NCBI GenBank assembly: GCA_001584585.1 | Contig: LSYV01000015.1 | Span: forward strand, 1,907,734-1,971,733 | DNA: 64,000 nt | Reading direction: 5' to 3' | From: Gonium pectorale | Lineage: Eukaryota; Chlorophyta; Chlorophyceae; Chlamydomonadales; Volvocaceae | In this document: piece by piece, positions 47,201-58,300 of the stretch | Layout: every line of letters begins with the position of its first letter | How positions within the stretch are numbered: the stretch's first letter is position 1 | Notes under the pieces: model-generated | What the model was told of the DNA's origin: nothing | The model's input: only the letters and a program-made list of their open reading frames with translations | The model's database searches: none | Program-made: the position numbers and the translations under genes

Positions 47201-48264
47201 ATCGCCCGGGCGCTGTTACCGTGGTCGTGCCAAGATGGTGGAAGAGCAGCGCGGGCAGAAGAGGGCGTCTTGGTCGGTTTGCTGATCGTGTGGGTCCGCG
47301 ACAAGCCCCGCGTGGGATGTGAGCGCGCGGTGCTCGGTAGCCTCGCTGCCGAGTGTCCTGGTGCCGCATCCGCGCGAGCCTCGCCGGGGGGACGTAGCAC
47401 AGCGCCGTGCTTTGCCCAACTCCTGCGGTTTGTTGCCCCATGCAGACGGCCCCCAAGACCATGCTGAGCAAGGCCTTCAAGACCATGGCCACCATGAAGG
47501 GGGTCGACGTGTCAAGCCTCAAGTGAGCCAGCGCCCGCTCCTTCCCTGCGCTCCTCGACGCCTGCACCCTGCCGTCTGGCGATCCTGTCGGCGGGGCCCG
47601 GCTTAAGCTGCCCGCCTGCCGCACACCTCGTGTCTTTCCGTACTCGGGCGCACCCCTGCTTACCGTAAGGCCCCTAACCGCCCTCCCCCTCCCCACTTTC
47701 AGGGAGAACCTGCAGCTGATGCGGCCGGATCCCCAGAGCGCCGAGGCCCTGGGGCTGCTGCCAGCGGACCGCTCCTATCGGGCCGACCGTCGCTCCGCGC
47801 CGCGCGGCATTCTGGCCCCCGAATCCATCGGTCTGGCCGCAGACGAGCAATTCAACAGCTTGGCCCTCCTAAAGCGGTACATCCTGTACGGGCCACTCCT
47901 GGGCTTCGCCACGGGGCCGAACGGCGGTGCGCCCGGGGCGCCGGGGCAGCTGCCGGGCCCTGCGGGCCCGGGACAAGCGCCCGGTCAGGCTGGCTTTGGG
48001 CAGACGCTGGCGGCAGGGCAGGGCAGCAGCAGCGCGTCGCTGTCGGGTGCGGGGCCCCTGACGGCACAGGGGCCAAGCCTGGGGTCGATCGCTGGGCCGG
48101 CGGGTGGGGGGGCAGGGGGGCAAGGGGCAGGTGCGGGGGGCGCGGGCATGGGCATGGCCGGCGGGGCGAGCGCGGTAGGGGCTGGCGGGGCGGGCGGCGG
48201 CGGCGGCTTCGCGTCCCGCGTTGCCGGGCTGCTACCGCGCGTGCTGGGTGCGGGAACAGAATGA
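44237..48264 (+). CDS. Protein of unknown function, nine exons
   Basis: Exons: 44237-44391, 44817-44963, 45231-45324, 45707-45826, 46102-46394, 46591-46711, 47068-47193, 47446-47522 and 47703-48264. All borders are GT-AG and all phases agree: 564 aa. I do not recognise the family. Residues 1-50 are Ser/Gly-rich. Residues about 52-172 look like a folded helical domain (FNLGNSKARVMKLLDDRTPL; FKKFFAGPLYDSLLNACLLY; then SQIILKFSTYDKPQQDRMFF). A run of about 18 Ala encoded by GCG/GCA follows, near residue 195. A charged helical part comes next (RAEIEADIGAMFRSRHFN), then a conserved-looking basic stretch (about 270-405), and a Gly/Ala/Pro-rich C-terminus from about 455. No signal peptide or membrane segment is seen. 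The regular exon structure and mixed-composition exons argue for a real gene. Confidence 0.8.
46199..46256 (+). repeat. GCN tract coding for polyalanine
   Basis: Mixed gcg/gca/gct codons encode about 18 successive Ala inside exon 5 of the unknown gene. Such tracts are common in volvocine proteins and vary in length between strains. Confidence 0.9.
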
Positions 48265-49476
48265 GAGTGGTAGCGGGGCGGGCGTGCACCCGGCAGGGTG
48301 GCATTGGGCTGGATGACAGGACACGTGGCTAGGCCAGGTGCGTTGATGTGGATTAAAGGAGCCAAAACCTGAGTATGTGGAGTGCGAGTGCAGTGATGCT
48401 GTGGTGCTAGGTATTAGGTGTCGCGTGGTATCATGGACCGCCCGTATGTGAGAGCGGGCCCCTAACTGACGTGTCGAACGACATGACAAGAAACTGTCAG
48501 GACTGAACCTGTAGGCAGTGGGAGGACGTGGAACCTGGCGTGGGGCGGCGTGTACCTGCGGACTGCGGGATCAGGGTCGTGAGTAGGGGTTAGGGATGAG
48601 TAGGTAGTGGATTTGCTGCCAATGTCGGATTCCCGACGAATCTGGTGCCGCCATGCACCAGCAGCCGTCACCATCAGTCCTGGTATCTGGAGGTGGCATT
48701 GACTTGGTGCGCATGCTCTCAAGACGCAGGAGGGCGCTCAAGCTCGCGGGTCGTCCGCTGCAAATGCGTTCTTTTCGTTTCGGCGGAATGATTCCCTTGT
48801 GGGGACGTTTTCGGGCAGCCGGGACCTTAAAGGCCGTAATGCTTCAATGTTGCTTGTTGCCGGTAATGCCGACGGCTGGGCAATGTTGCAGGCGTGTGCT
48901 GCGCGTATGAGTGGCAACATGTGGCGTGTATGAGTGGCAACTTGCAGCCTTGCGTCGACGGGACTGAGCAGGGCGCGAGGCACAGGGCATGCCGTAATGA
49001 GAGGTCAGAGCAAATAGCTCGGCCCACAGGCGGGTCTCTGTCATGCTCGTGCATATCACCGCGGCCGGGTGTGTTACCTATAGCAAGCTGACTGTGCAAA
49101 TACCCTTGATTGCGCGCGGATGACCCACGTCGGCTCTGCTGTCCTGGTTGTACCATAGCAGTCCGCATGCACGGTCACTGGCCGAAGAGTGACCTGTGGA
49201 GCGACCTGCCACTCAGCTCCTCGGCTCTAGGACAAGGGAAAGTAGGGGATTCGGCTCGAAGCCGCACTATATGCATCGTTCACACGCCCCAAGTACGCCG
49301 CCACTCCCGTCTCGCCAGGACACGCACCCTGCGAGCCGTCTCAGTCGTACGTCTGCACGGCGTGCATGGCCAAAATTCTGCCCATTCTACCATGAATCTG
49401 TAACAAGCTCCACGATTATGGCTGCTGACGCGATAGACGCGCCTGACGCCTCACCCGCTGTCATAGGTTCGCTATT
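48265..49476. other. Intergenic region, no gene supported
   Basis: It holds the 3' UTR of the upstream gene and the promoter of the glycosyltransferase gene. The only TGTAA on the plus strand is at 49399-49403, 74 bases before the next start codon, which is late for a 3' UTR. A duplicated phrase (gtatgagtggcaac) occurs twice around 48905-48940. Confidence 0.45.
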
Positions 49477-50484
49477 ATGTTCGCAGTCCCGTTCTGCCCC
49501 ACCCGACCTCTGCAATCGCTCAAATTTCAAACTTTTATAGTTTGCTTCGCTGCCCTGATCCTGTCCGCAACACCCTACCGGGGATCCTACGCGTCTATTT
49601 GCACGAACGTCAAGGACGAGGGCACATACCTGCTGGAGTTTATATTGTATCACAAATGGATTGGGTTCGGCAAGATATACGTTATGGACTACAACAGCAC
49701 ACGGCCCCTGTACAACCTGCGCATGCTCATGCCCTACATCAAGACCGGCTTGGTCGAGTACCATTACGACGCGGACCCTCGGCACCACTCCCACCGTCGG
49801 GGACGCTTGTTTGCGGAGTACAGTCAGGGGACGGCGTTCCAGCGCTGCATTGACTTCGCGCACCGTGACCACGTGTGGATGGCCTTCATCGACGCGGACG
49901 AGTACCTTATACTGCGCAAGTACGAGGGGGACAGGCCCAACATCACAGCCTTCCTGCAGCGGTATGAGAAGTACCCAGGGTTGGCCGTAAACATGCGCGT
50001 GTTCAGCAGCAGCGGCCACATGGTGCGCCCCGAGGTGGGGACGCTGGAGGCCTACACGAAGTGCACACCATCCACTGCCTGGTATAATACCCACATCAAG
50101 ACCATCGCACGCATGTCTCAAGTGCTGGCCATCGGAGGCAATCCCCACGAGTTCCGGTACTTCAACGGGGCGGTGGCAGTCAACGAGAAGGGCGTGCCCA
50201 TTGACGGACCGCAGTCAAAGCCCGTGTCGTGGGACGAGATCGCACTGCACCACTACGTGACGCGCTCTCTATCCGAGTTTCTGACCAAGATCCAGCGGGG
50301 CCCGGGGGGATCGCAGAACAAGCGCAACCTGGACTGGTTTCGGGCGTACGAGGGCAACGCTACCGAGTACTGCACCGAGGGCATTTCGCTGTGGCGCTCG
50401 TGCTGTGCGACAGAGTACGCCTCAGTGCGCGCTGCGCTGCGACGGTCTGCCAAGCGCCTGGGCTTGAGAGGAGGAGGCGGTTGA
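49477..50484 (+). CDS. GT92-like (DUF23-type) glycosyltransferase
   Basis: A single open exon of 335 aa. A hydrophobic segment at residues 17-32 (FQTFIVCFAALILSA) fits a signal anchor of a Golgi type II protein. The catalytic part begins CTNVKDEGTYLLEFILYHKW at about residue 42, a pattern typical of GT92 and related families that recruit a nucleotide sugar. It carries a DAD motif at 139-141 (MAFIDADEY) for the metal-sugar nucleotide, and a later segment with conserved-looking His (IALHHYVTRSLSEF). Several Cys near the C-terminus (EYCTEG, SCCATEY) could form disulfides. The length is on the short side for GT92, so an upstream exon encoding more stem is possible; the ATG used is the first in frame before the hydrophobic segment. 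The acceptor sugar is unknown; cell-wall or glycoprotein modification is an inference. Confidence 0.8.
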   Translation: MFAVPFCPTRPLQSLKFQTFIVCFAALILSATPYRGSYASICTNVKDEGTYLLEFILYHKWIGFGKIYVMDYNSTRPLYNLRMLMPYIKTGLVEYHYDADPRHHSHRRGRLFAEYSQGTAFQRCIDFAHRDHVWMAFIDADEYLILRKYEGDRPNITAFLQRYEKYPGLAVNMRVFSSSGHMVRPEVGTLEAYTKCTPSTAWYNTHIKTIARMSQVLAIGGNPHEFRYFNGAVAVNEKGVPIDGPQSKPVSWDEIALHHYVTRSLSEFLTKIQRGPGGSQNKRNLDWFRAYEGNATEYCTEGISLWRSCCATEYASVRAALRRSAKRLGLRGGGG

Positions 50485-50514
50485 GAGGTGGGCGGCGTGC
50501 AGCGCGCCCATGGG

Positions 50515-50519
50515 TGTAA
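50515..50519 (+). terminator. Candidate TGTAA poly(A) signal of the glycosyltransferase
   Basis: It lies 30 bases after the stop codon. This is short for a volvocine 3' UTR, but it is the first signal present. Confidence 0.3.
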
Positions 50520-51227
50520 GATGGAGGGCGTGGCGTGCGGCCGGCCCCGGCAGGATGCGGGGCTACCCGCGCCTGGACGCGCAGCTGAACCGTCTTGGAA
50601 CACAACAACTCTTATGAAAGCACGACGCCCGCAGGGCGAGGGTCTCTCTTTGCAGATTTCTCCTTTTTTGGTACATGAGTACAATGAATGTATGGGACGT
50701 AGTTACTTATGCTCGTGCAACAAAACGAATGGAGCTCAACGTTGTACTGCGAGTGTCTCAGCACGGTTGGCGCACACACGGATGCCGGCACCGTTCGCAT
50801 TCCGCCCGCATTGGTGTCGGCCTTACCACGTGCTTTCCTCAACTACGGTCGGGGTGGCTTCAGCCCGTGGGCTGCTGAATGATGCCTTCTGTCTTTTGTT
50901 GGCGCAGATGTTCCGTCCTGTGCGTGCTGAAGGACTCTTGTGTGGATTGGCTGCGTGCGTGGCCGAGGACGGATCCACACGCGGGTGGGCGAGCTTCTCG
51001 TTGCAGTGCCAGCACGGCACAAAGGTGTGCAGCAACCGTGGCACGCAGGGTGCAGCGAGCGATTATAGTGACGGCGAGGTGCACCCTGCGGGTGTGGCGA
51101 TGATGAGGACGGCAAGTCCGTCGTCACGACATAAACATGTATGCAGGGTTGCGTGTCAGGGGCTGTCTGGGTTGGCGGCTTGGGTGCTGAGCGGTGCCTG
51201 CCCCAACTTTGCACCGGCGCGCCCGCT

Positions 51228-51424
51228 GGCACATGTTACCGTATCGCTACGTTCGATTGGCGATACACGTCTTGGTGAAAGCCAAAAACACGAATTCGCT
51301 GGAATCATCGCGCCTTCGGGTGCGTATGTCCGTAGAGGTGTGGCTTCCTTGTTTCCTTTCTGCCACCGTGATTGCCACCAAGCCCGTGTCACCAACCGAC
51401 CGTAGCGATACGGTAGCTTGTGCC
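51228..51424. mobile_element. 197-base MITE with long terminal inverted repeats
   Basis: The left arm (51228-51276) and the reverse complement of the right arm (51375-51424) align over nearly 50 bases with roughly four-fifths identity. Both contain taccgtatcgctacg, then tcg, ttgg, ga, ac and ttggtg in order. The roughly 100 bases inside contain one copy of the dispersed-repeat core (cgcgccttcgggtgcgtatg, then tccgtagaggtgtggc). There is no coding capacity, so it would be mobilised in trans. Confidence 0.65.
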
Positions 51425-52126
51425 GCGCGCTTTGCCCACGTTGCCGGATTCTCGGCAAAGGGTGCACCTTCTAGCCATGACTGACTGCAGGCACGTGGAT
51501 AGGGGTATTGCTTGTGTAACTGTAAGAGCCCTGACTGCACTCCGCACTCCCTGTCTTAGAAGTTTCGCGCTTTCGCCATCTCGAGACGCAGCCACCCAAT
51601 CAAACACCAATGGAAGCCAGTAACCGTCCGAGCAGACATGCACAATAGCCATGTGTGCACCCAGCGCATGTTGTTTCGCTGAAGGACTAGATCAAGTACG
51701 CACCACACGTTACGGGCATATCAAGACCATATGAGGCATGCACGCTCTCCTAATTGTGTGGCCGAATGTGCCACCTAAAACCCTATGTACGAACACCGTT
51801 TCAATACATACATGCAACGAAAAAAGCTACGGGCAAGGCACCACTTCACGTGGCTATGGAGCACGGAAAACATAACGTTTGATGCGTTTCAAGGTCCGGT
51901 ACAGAGGCCAACAAGGCCAATCAGGGACGCGCGGCCGAATAAATCGAACCAGCCGAATCAATTATTGGATTATCCCCAACTCAGCGCAAGGTAATCAGCG
52001 CCGGCCCCAAAATCCGCGCATGGCTTCAATAATAACGCGCGGTGTCAAATTGGTTTATGGTTCTATCCCAACGAACAACAATCCAGTGGTCAAGTCCCGA
52101 AGGAGAAAGGAACGCGCATCCTGAGT

Positions 52127-52168
52127 ATGCACACCCGTACAGTCAACATGCACACCCGTACAGTCAAC
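52127..52168. repeat. 21-base tandem duplication
   Basis: Two perfect copies of atgcacacccgtacagtcaa plus c, followed by a partial third beginning atacgcaca. Confidence 0.9.
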
Positions 52169-52308
52169 ATACGCACATGCAGCTGCGCCGTGGTGCCACA
52201 CAGCCCTCCATGGACTCGACAACAGCAGTCCAGTGGAGGTCAGTTGAGGCGGGGTCGGCGCCAACGGATCGCAGACCTGTCGCGGTACCCGCGCTTCCTG
52301 CAGAACCC

Positions 52309-55300
52309 CTAGGGCTGGCCTCGGGTGTCAGCAGCCAGGATGTTGGTGTCCTGTCCCGCGGTCTCCTCCCTGCCCTTCTTCATCCGTTGGATGAAGCCAG
52401 CCACCTTCTCCGCCAGCCACTCCCAACCCGCCATGATGATGGGTATTATGCTGGTCAGCAGCACCCGCAAAATCTGCCGGGCAGGGTTTAGGCAAAGAGC
52501 GTTAGTGGATCTGGACGCGGTAGAGCCGTAGAGGGGTTATCGGTTTGGTCTCTCCTTAGCGGCCACGACGAAGGCCCTACCATATGATCATCACGGTAGA
52601 CCGTTAGCCCAGCTGCAAGGTCACTGCATCAGAGCAAAGGGCGATAAAAGCACAGGAACGCCCGCGTGGGCAGGCGCCCCTGCTGCACCCGCATGCGCAC
52701 CCGCTCACCAGCCCGCGCAACTGTCACAGCCCCGCGATCACCTGCAGCGCAAACACCAGCATCTCGCAGAGCGACATCGCGTTTCCGATCGTCTCTTTCT
52801 CGGACCACTGCAGCGCCACCAGGCACGCGCACACAGCGGCCTCCAGCCAGGCGCATGACAGCTGCGCCAGGAGCAAGGCCACAAGGCGGCGGCAAGTAGC
52901 GTCGGAGAAGCGCGTTCGTCCAGACACGGAACGGACAACAGAACCATGGGGGCAAGCGGGGAAGCGTGGAGCGGGATGTGGGAGCGCGAGGAGCAGGCGA
53001 CAGGTTGCGTCAGACGGTCAGAGCCAACAAGCAAGCGGAAAAATGATGAACCCCACGGAAAATCAACACGCCACCCGTGTGCCGGGGCTCGTGCGCCACG
53101 GCAGTGACCCAGCACGACGCCTCCGTGGTCGTAAGCCAGTTGGCGCCATGCAGCAGTACCGTGAGCTCACCTCGGCGGTCAGGGTAAACACGTTGAAGTA
53201 GGGCAGGACGACCGTCATGTAGCCGGCATAAAGGAGCTTCGACAGGAACAGCGCGATGTTGGCGGCGCGCGCGGCCGTGCTCTGCGGCCGCATGGCGCCG
53301 CCCGCCTGGATGCCTAGCAGCACCGCCGGCACCACCGCATTGAACAGCAGCGCCAGCTGCGCGGCACGGCAAGCCGGGAGAGCGGAAAAGCGATGCGGTG
53401 GCGGGGGGAGATAACGGGGAGCAGGGTCCAGGATTCGAGGGAGAAGGCCATATCACAACAGTAGGGGCGGCGAGCGCGGGAGTTGGAGCCAGGAGGCAAG
53501 GGCCTCCTGAATCCAACTCAGGAGCGCGCAGGGCCAGTGCCGGCCTTCGGTCTTAGCCCTGACCCGTGCCCCCAGCTCCCGCGTGGCACCGTCCCGTGTA
53601 TGCTCCCCGTCCAGGCACGTGTATGCTTCCCGTCCAGGCACGTGTATGCTCCCCGTCCAGGCACGTGTATGCTCCCCGTCCACGCACGTGTATGCTCCCC
53701 GTCCAGGCACGTGTATGCTCCCCGTCCAGGCACGTGATGCTCCCCGTCCGGGCACGGGCTTCTATTGGCACCCAAAGCAGTCGCCGCATGCCACGACACG
53801 AAGCAACATGCCGGCACACGCGTCCTCTCTCACCTGGAAGGTGATAACCTGCAGTTTTGTCCCTCGCATGTCCTCAAACAGCTGCCCGTAGCGCTCGTGC
53901 ACCTCGCAGCTGCGCAGCTTGATCTCAGCCTCTGCCGGCGCGGCCGCCGCCTTGTTGCGCCCCGCGCCCTCGCCGCCGGCGCGCTTGGCTTCGCCCGTGT
54001 CAATGTCACTACTGTCGTCACTCCCAGCGTAGAGAGGCCTCACGCTGGCGGGCCCGTCAGGGTTCGCAAGGCCGCTGGCCAGGTCGTGACCCGTGGGTCG
54101 GTCCTTGTCGGCACCTGCAGTGGGCTGCTGTGAACGTGGCGAGGACGCCACGCCGTAGCTGCCTGTGCGCTTGGGCTCTGCGGACAGGGGCAACCCATTC
54201 TCTGCGATCCGTTGCGCAGCCGAGGCCGCTGCTGCAGCGTCAGCTCTTATCTCGCTATTGCTGCCATGGCCACCGCCGCTGGCGTCGCTGCCCAGCCTGC
54301 TGGCGCGCCTCGCTCCACGAGTGCCGCCGGCGCTGCTGCCACTTCTGCGACTGCTGCCGGAGGATGTTGGCGAGCCGCCCGGCGATTCCGGAGCCGCTCC
54401 GCCCCCACCCGCTGCAGCGGAGTGAAGCCCGGGCGATCGAGATGACCGGATCGCGTCAGGGCCGGCGTGGTGCGTCTCCACCGGCGCTGTGGGGCTCGGG
54501 AGATGGGACTGTCCTGCCATGGGACTATCAGGCAGCTCAGCGTCGCCGCGAGGCCCCCCAGCTGCCACGGGCGCGGGGGCTGCCATAACAGCGCCCTCGC
54601 TGGGCCCTCCCGCAGCGCCCGTGCCAGGACGGCCCCCGGCGGCTGGGCACTGGTGCGACGCCACCACCGCCAGCGACGCGTCGTGCGGCGCCTCCAGTTT
54701 GTCCTCTGCATGCTCAGTCGGGCCCGGGGTCGCTGGTATGACGGGCATGCCCGCTTCGACCGCATTTGGGGCAGCATCGCCGCTGCGGGTCGCTGGAAGG
54801 GCCGCGCTGTACCGGGGGTCCTCGATCGGCGGCAGCCGCCTCGCTGGGCTAGGCGGCGGCGGCAGGGATGTGCCGGACGCAGACCCGGCCGCCGGGACCT
54901 CTACCGGCGGTGGCGCAGGAGCCGGCGGCAGCGGCGCGGCTGGCGGCGGAGGCATGGGAAGCATGGGGCGCGACGCCCTGGAGCCTCCGCTGCTGCTCGG
55001 GCGCCGTACAGCGGAGCCGCTGGCGTCCCCGTCGCCGGCGCTGCGCCGCATGCCCTCGACTCCGGCCTCAGACCCGTTGGAAGATGATGCCGAGCCCCCA
55101 ACAACCTCCACCGCCTGGTGCCTTGCGTCGGCCTTGTGGATGCCCGCTGGGCTCCCCGTACGCGGTTGCAGAGTCTTGGCACTCGCGGCTGCAATTGAGA
55201 TGGGGATGGGCGGCGCCTCGGTGGCACCTCCGTCGGCCGAGACGGCGCCTGTGCCGGCGCGTCGCGGGCGCAGTGGGTCGGCGCTCGGGTGTCCAGACAG

Positions 55301-58300
55301 CGGGCCGGCGCCCGGGATGGGCGGCAACTTGGCCACCTGGGACCGCCGAAAGCCCATCGCTTCTGGCAGCGACGCCAGAACCCCACCGCCGGCCATGACC
55401 CCGGAGCCTTCGTTTGAGGCCCCCGCGTCCAGGGACCGCCGGCTGTTCTCTCCGCTGCTGTTGCCGCGGCTGCCGTTGCCCCTGCCGATGCTCTCGCCGC
55501 GCTCCGGCACCCGCAGAGCCACGGCGGACACGGCCAGACGGGAGCTGCCCGCCGCGAGGGACTTGCTGCTCGGCCTGTCAGCAGGCAGCGAGGCCGCAGC
55601 GGGACGGAGCACCAGCATGTCCCCGTCGCGAACGGCCGTCCCGGTTGGCACGTGGTGCGGCAGCGGCGCCACCGGCGCCGGCCGGGCATCGCAAGCAGCG
55701 TCTGTCGCGCCCTCGCCGCCGGGGTCCGCGTCCTCCAGCCCCATGTCCTGGTCGGCCGCTGCCTCCTCCGGCCTTACGCCCGAGGACGACGCGTACTGCC
55801 TGGCATGGCCGCGCCCGTGGCCGGCTGTCACCGAGTCGGCGAATGCCAGCGGGTTCATGCTGGCTCGCTGCAGGTCGGACAAGGGTTCCAGAACCGCGGA
55901 CTTGCGGCGGGAGTCAGAGTCCATCGCCGCCAGCTGGCCGGCGGCGGCCGCACCGGCGCCGTGCGGGCCGGCGGGGTCTGTCCCCGCGGCGGGGCTGAAG
56001 CTACCCCAGGCCCTGCTGGGAGAGTGCATCGGCAGGGGCGTCGGCCTGACGGCGGCGGCGCCGGCAGCGGCAGCGCCCAGCGCAAAGGCATTGCTACCGC
56101 CAGCGCCGCCGCCGGCAGCTCCGCTGCCGCGGTTGAACAGCCAGAACCGCCGGTTAAAGGCGATGCTGCGGCCGCCGCCGGCAGCGGGCGTCCCCGTGCC
56201 CTGGGCTGGCGGCATGGGGACGATGGAGACCGAGGCTGCGGCCGAGCCGTCCGCCGTCATCGACGCGGCGGTGCCAGGCTTGGTGGATTCGTCCCTCGTC
56301 AGCTCCCGCAGTTCCTTGCCGCCGCCCTTCTCCTCCGCTTCGGCGCCCAGAGGCTGCTGCGCCCGCCTGCCCGTGGAGCGGTCGTCACCATCGCTGCCAC
56401 GGTTGGTGTCAGAGTCGGCGTTAGGTACGGCGCCGGCGGCAAAAGCCGACCCTGGCATGGAGCGGCTGCCCCCCGCCGTGTCTACCCCTGTCTCGGCCTG
56501 AGTGCCGGCCAAGTGGGGCTCGGTGGCCTTGACTGCGGCCTGCAGGCTGAAGCCCTTTTGCATGTAGGCCTCGGTGCGGTGCGGCTCCAGCTGCGCCAGC
56601 TCGATGCCCTCCGGCCGGCCCCAGTGGCCGCGCTGTGCGAGAGGTCGGTGGGAGGCATGGCAGGGAGGGGTTTGGCGGCTAGGGCCGACTGGCACGCGGC
56701 CGGTCGGAGCGGTGGAAACTGCCCCGTCATGTCCAGGAAGGGCCCTTCCCAGCCAGCAGCAGGCTGCACGCAAGACCGTCGATGCGCGCTGCACGGCGGC
56801 TAATGCACGATACTTGCTCCGGCACAGGATCAGGGTCCGCGGTGAGGCAGGGCGCTGCCTGGCCGCAAAGACGGCAAAACGCAAGTGCGACAGCGCGTGC
56901 ACCCATGTCCGGTGTCCGATGCGTCCCTGCCCAAACGGCCAACCGCGCGAAAAGGGCCGCTGCCCTCTCCGGCCTTCGCTCTGCCAACCTCCCCCTGCCC
57001 CCAATGCCCAAACCCAAACCAATCGCTCCCACCTCAGCCAACCTCAGCCATCGCGTCACGCGGCCCTCCTTCTCTACCGGCGGCGGCCGCGGCGCAGGCC
57101 TGAAGCGGACTCCCAGCCTGGCCGCGGCGCGGCCGATCCGCAGCAGCAGCCGCAGCACCGCAGCCGCCATCGCCGCCAGGAGCACCACCAACACGCAGCC
57201 CACCGCAACCGCGTGCCCGTGGCCGTTTGCCACGCCAGCGGCGAGCAGGCGGCCGGCGGCGGAGGCCAGCGACACCAGGAAGAACAGCACGATGAAGACC
57301 TCGGGAAAGGGGAACACCAGGAAGGCGGGCAGCGGCATGGCCGCCAGGCGCGCCCAGCGGCGGCGGAGGGCGCGCAGCGCGGCAGTGAGGGCGAGGTGCA
57401 GGGCCAGCACCAGCAGCCATGCGATGGTGATGTTTATTAGCTGCGAGTAGCCGACCATCTCGGCCCGGGGCAGGTCCACGCCGAGGGCGCGCAGCGTGCC
57501 GAACTCCAGGTTCAGCCTGGTGGGAAGGGGGGCGGGGGGGCAAGAGGCGGGGGGCAGGGCGCCAGGTGGGTGCACGCCGGGCAGGTCAGGAACCATGCGG
57601 TCCCGGCCCGCGAACCCAGGTGGCAAAGCCGCACGCAGCGGCCGCGCACGCCGCGCCCGACGAGGGCGGGGCCGGATGACGGACGGCGCACTCACCACGA
57701 CAGCTGGCTGTTGGTGTCGTTGAAGTTCCCCACGGCGCGCCCCGGCACCGCAGCGGAGGATGTCAACGCGAAGAACTGCATGTGCCCCACGAACGCGAGC
57801 GCCGCGCCGGTGCCGGCCGTGCCCGCGGCAGCGCCCGTGGGGATGCTGCTGGCGGCGACCGCGCCGCCGGCCGCCGCCGCGGCCGAGGCGGCCGCCGCGG
57901 CCGCGGTCGAGGCCGCGATGCTGGCCGTGAGCGTGGTGGCAACTGTAACCGCAACCACAGAGGCGGCAACCGCCTGCACGGCAGTTGGCTCCGGAGCAAC
58001 CTTGATGGACTGCTTGGGTGTGAGCGTGCTGAGTTCCTTTGCGATTGGCGGCTCAGGGGTCAGCGGCGCAGGCGGCGAGGGAGAGGGCGGTGACGGCGAC
58101 GGGGGTGACGGCTGGGCTGGCGGCGTCGCGAATAGGTTGACGGCACTCGGCGGCAAAGGTGCAGGAGGTGGCGGCGGTGGCGGTGTCGGTGGGGGTGGGC
58201 TGGGTGATGGTGGCCCTGGTGACGGCGGCGCAGGTGACGGTGGCTCTGGTGATGGTGGCGCGGGTGACGGTGGTGCAGGCGATGGAGGCGAGGGTGAGGG

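Larger units (their letters stand above)
50485..52308. other. Intergenic region with a small transposable element
   Basis: No gene is supported. It holds a TGTAA at 50515, part of the dispersed repeat at about 50625-50670, the inverted-repeat element at 51228-51424, a 21-base tandem duplication at 52127-52168, and the 3' UTR of the TRP-like gene at the right end. Confidence 0.55.

Noticed and set aside
54489..56501. 670-codon open frame on the plus strand
   Set aside because: It is the antisense shadow of the 933-residue exon of the TRP-like gene. GC-rich low-complexity coding DNA keeps the opposite strand open. Its product is a Pro/Ala/Arg mixture without domains.
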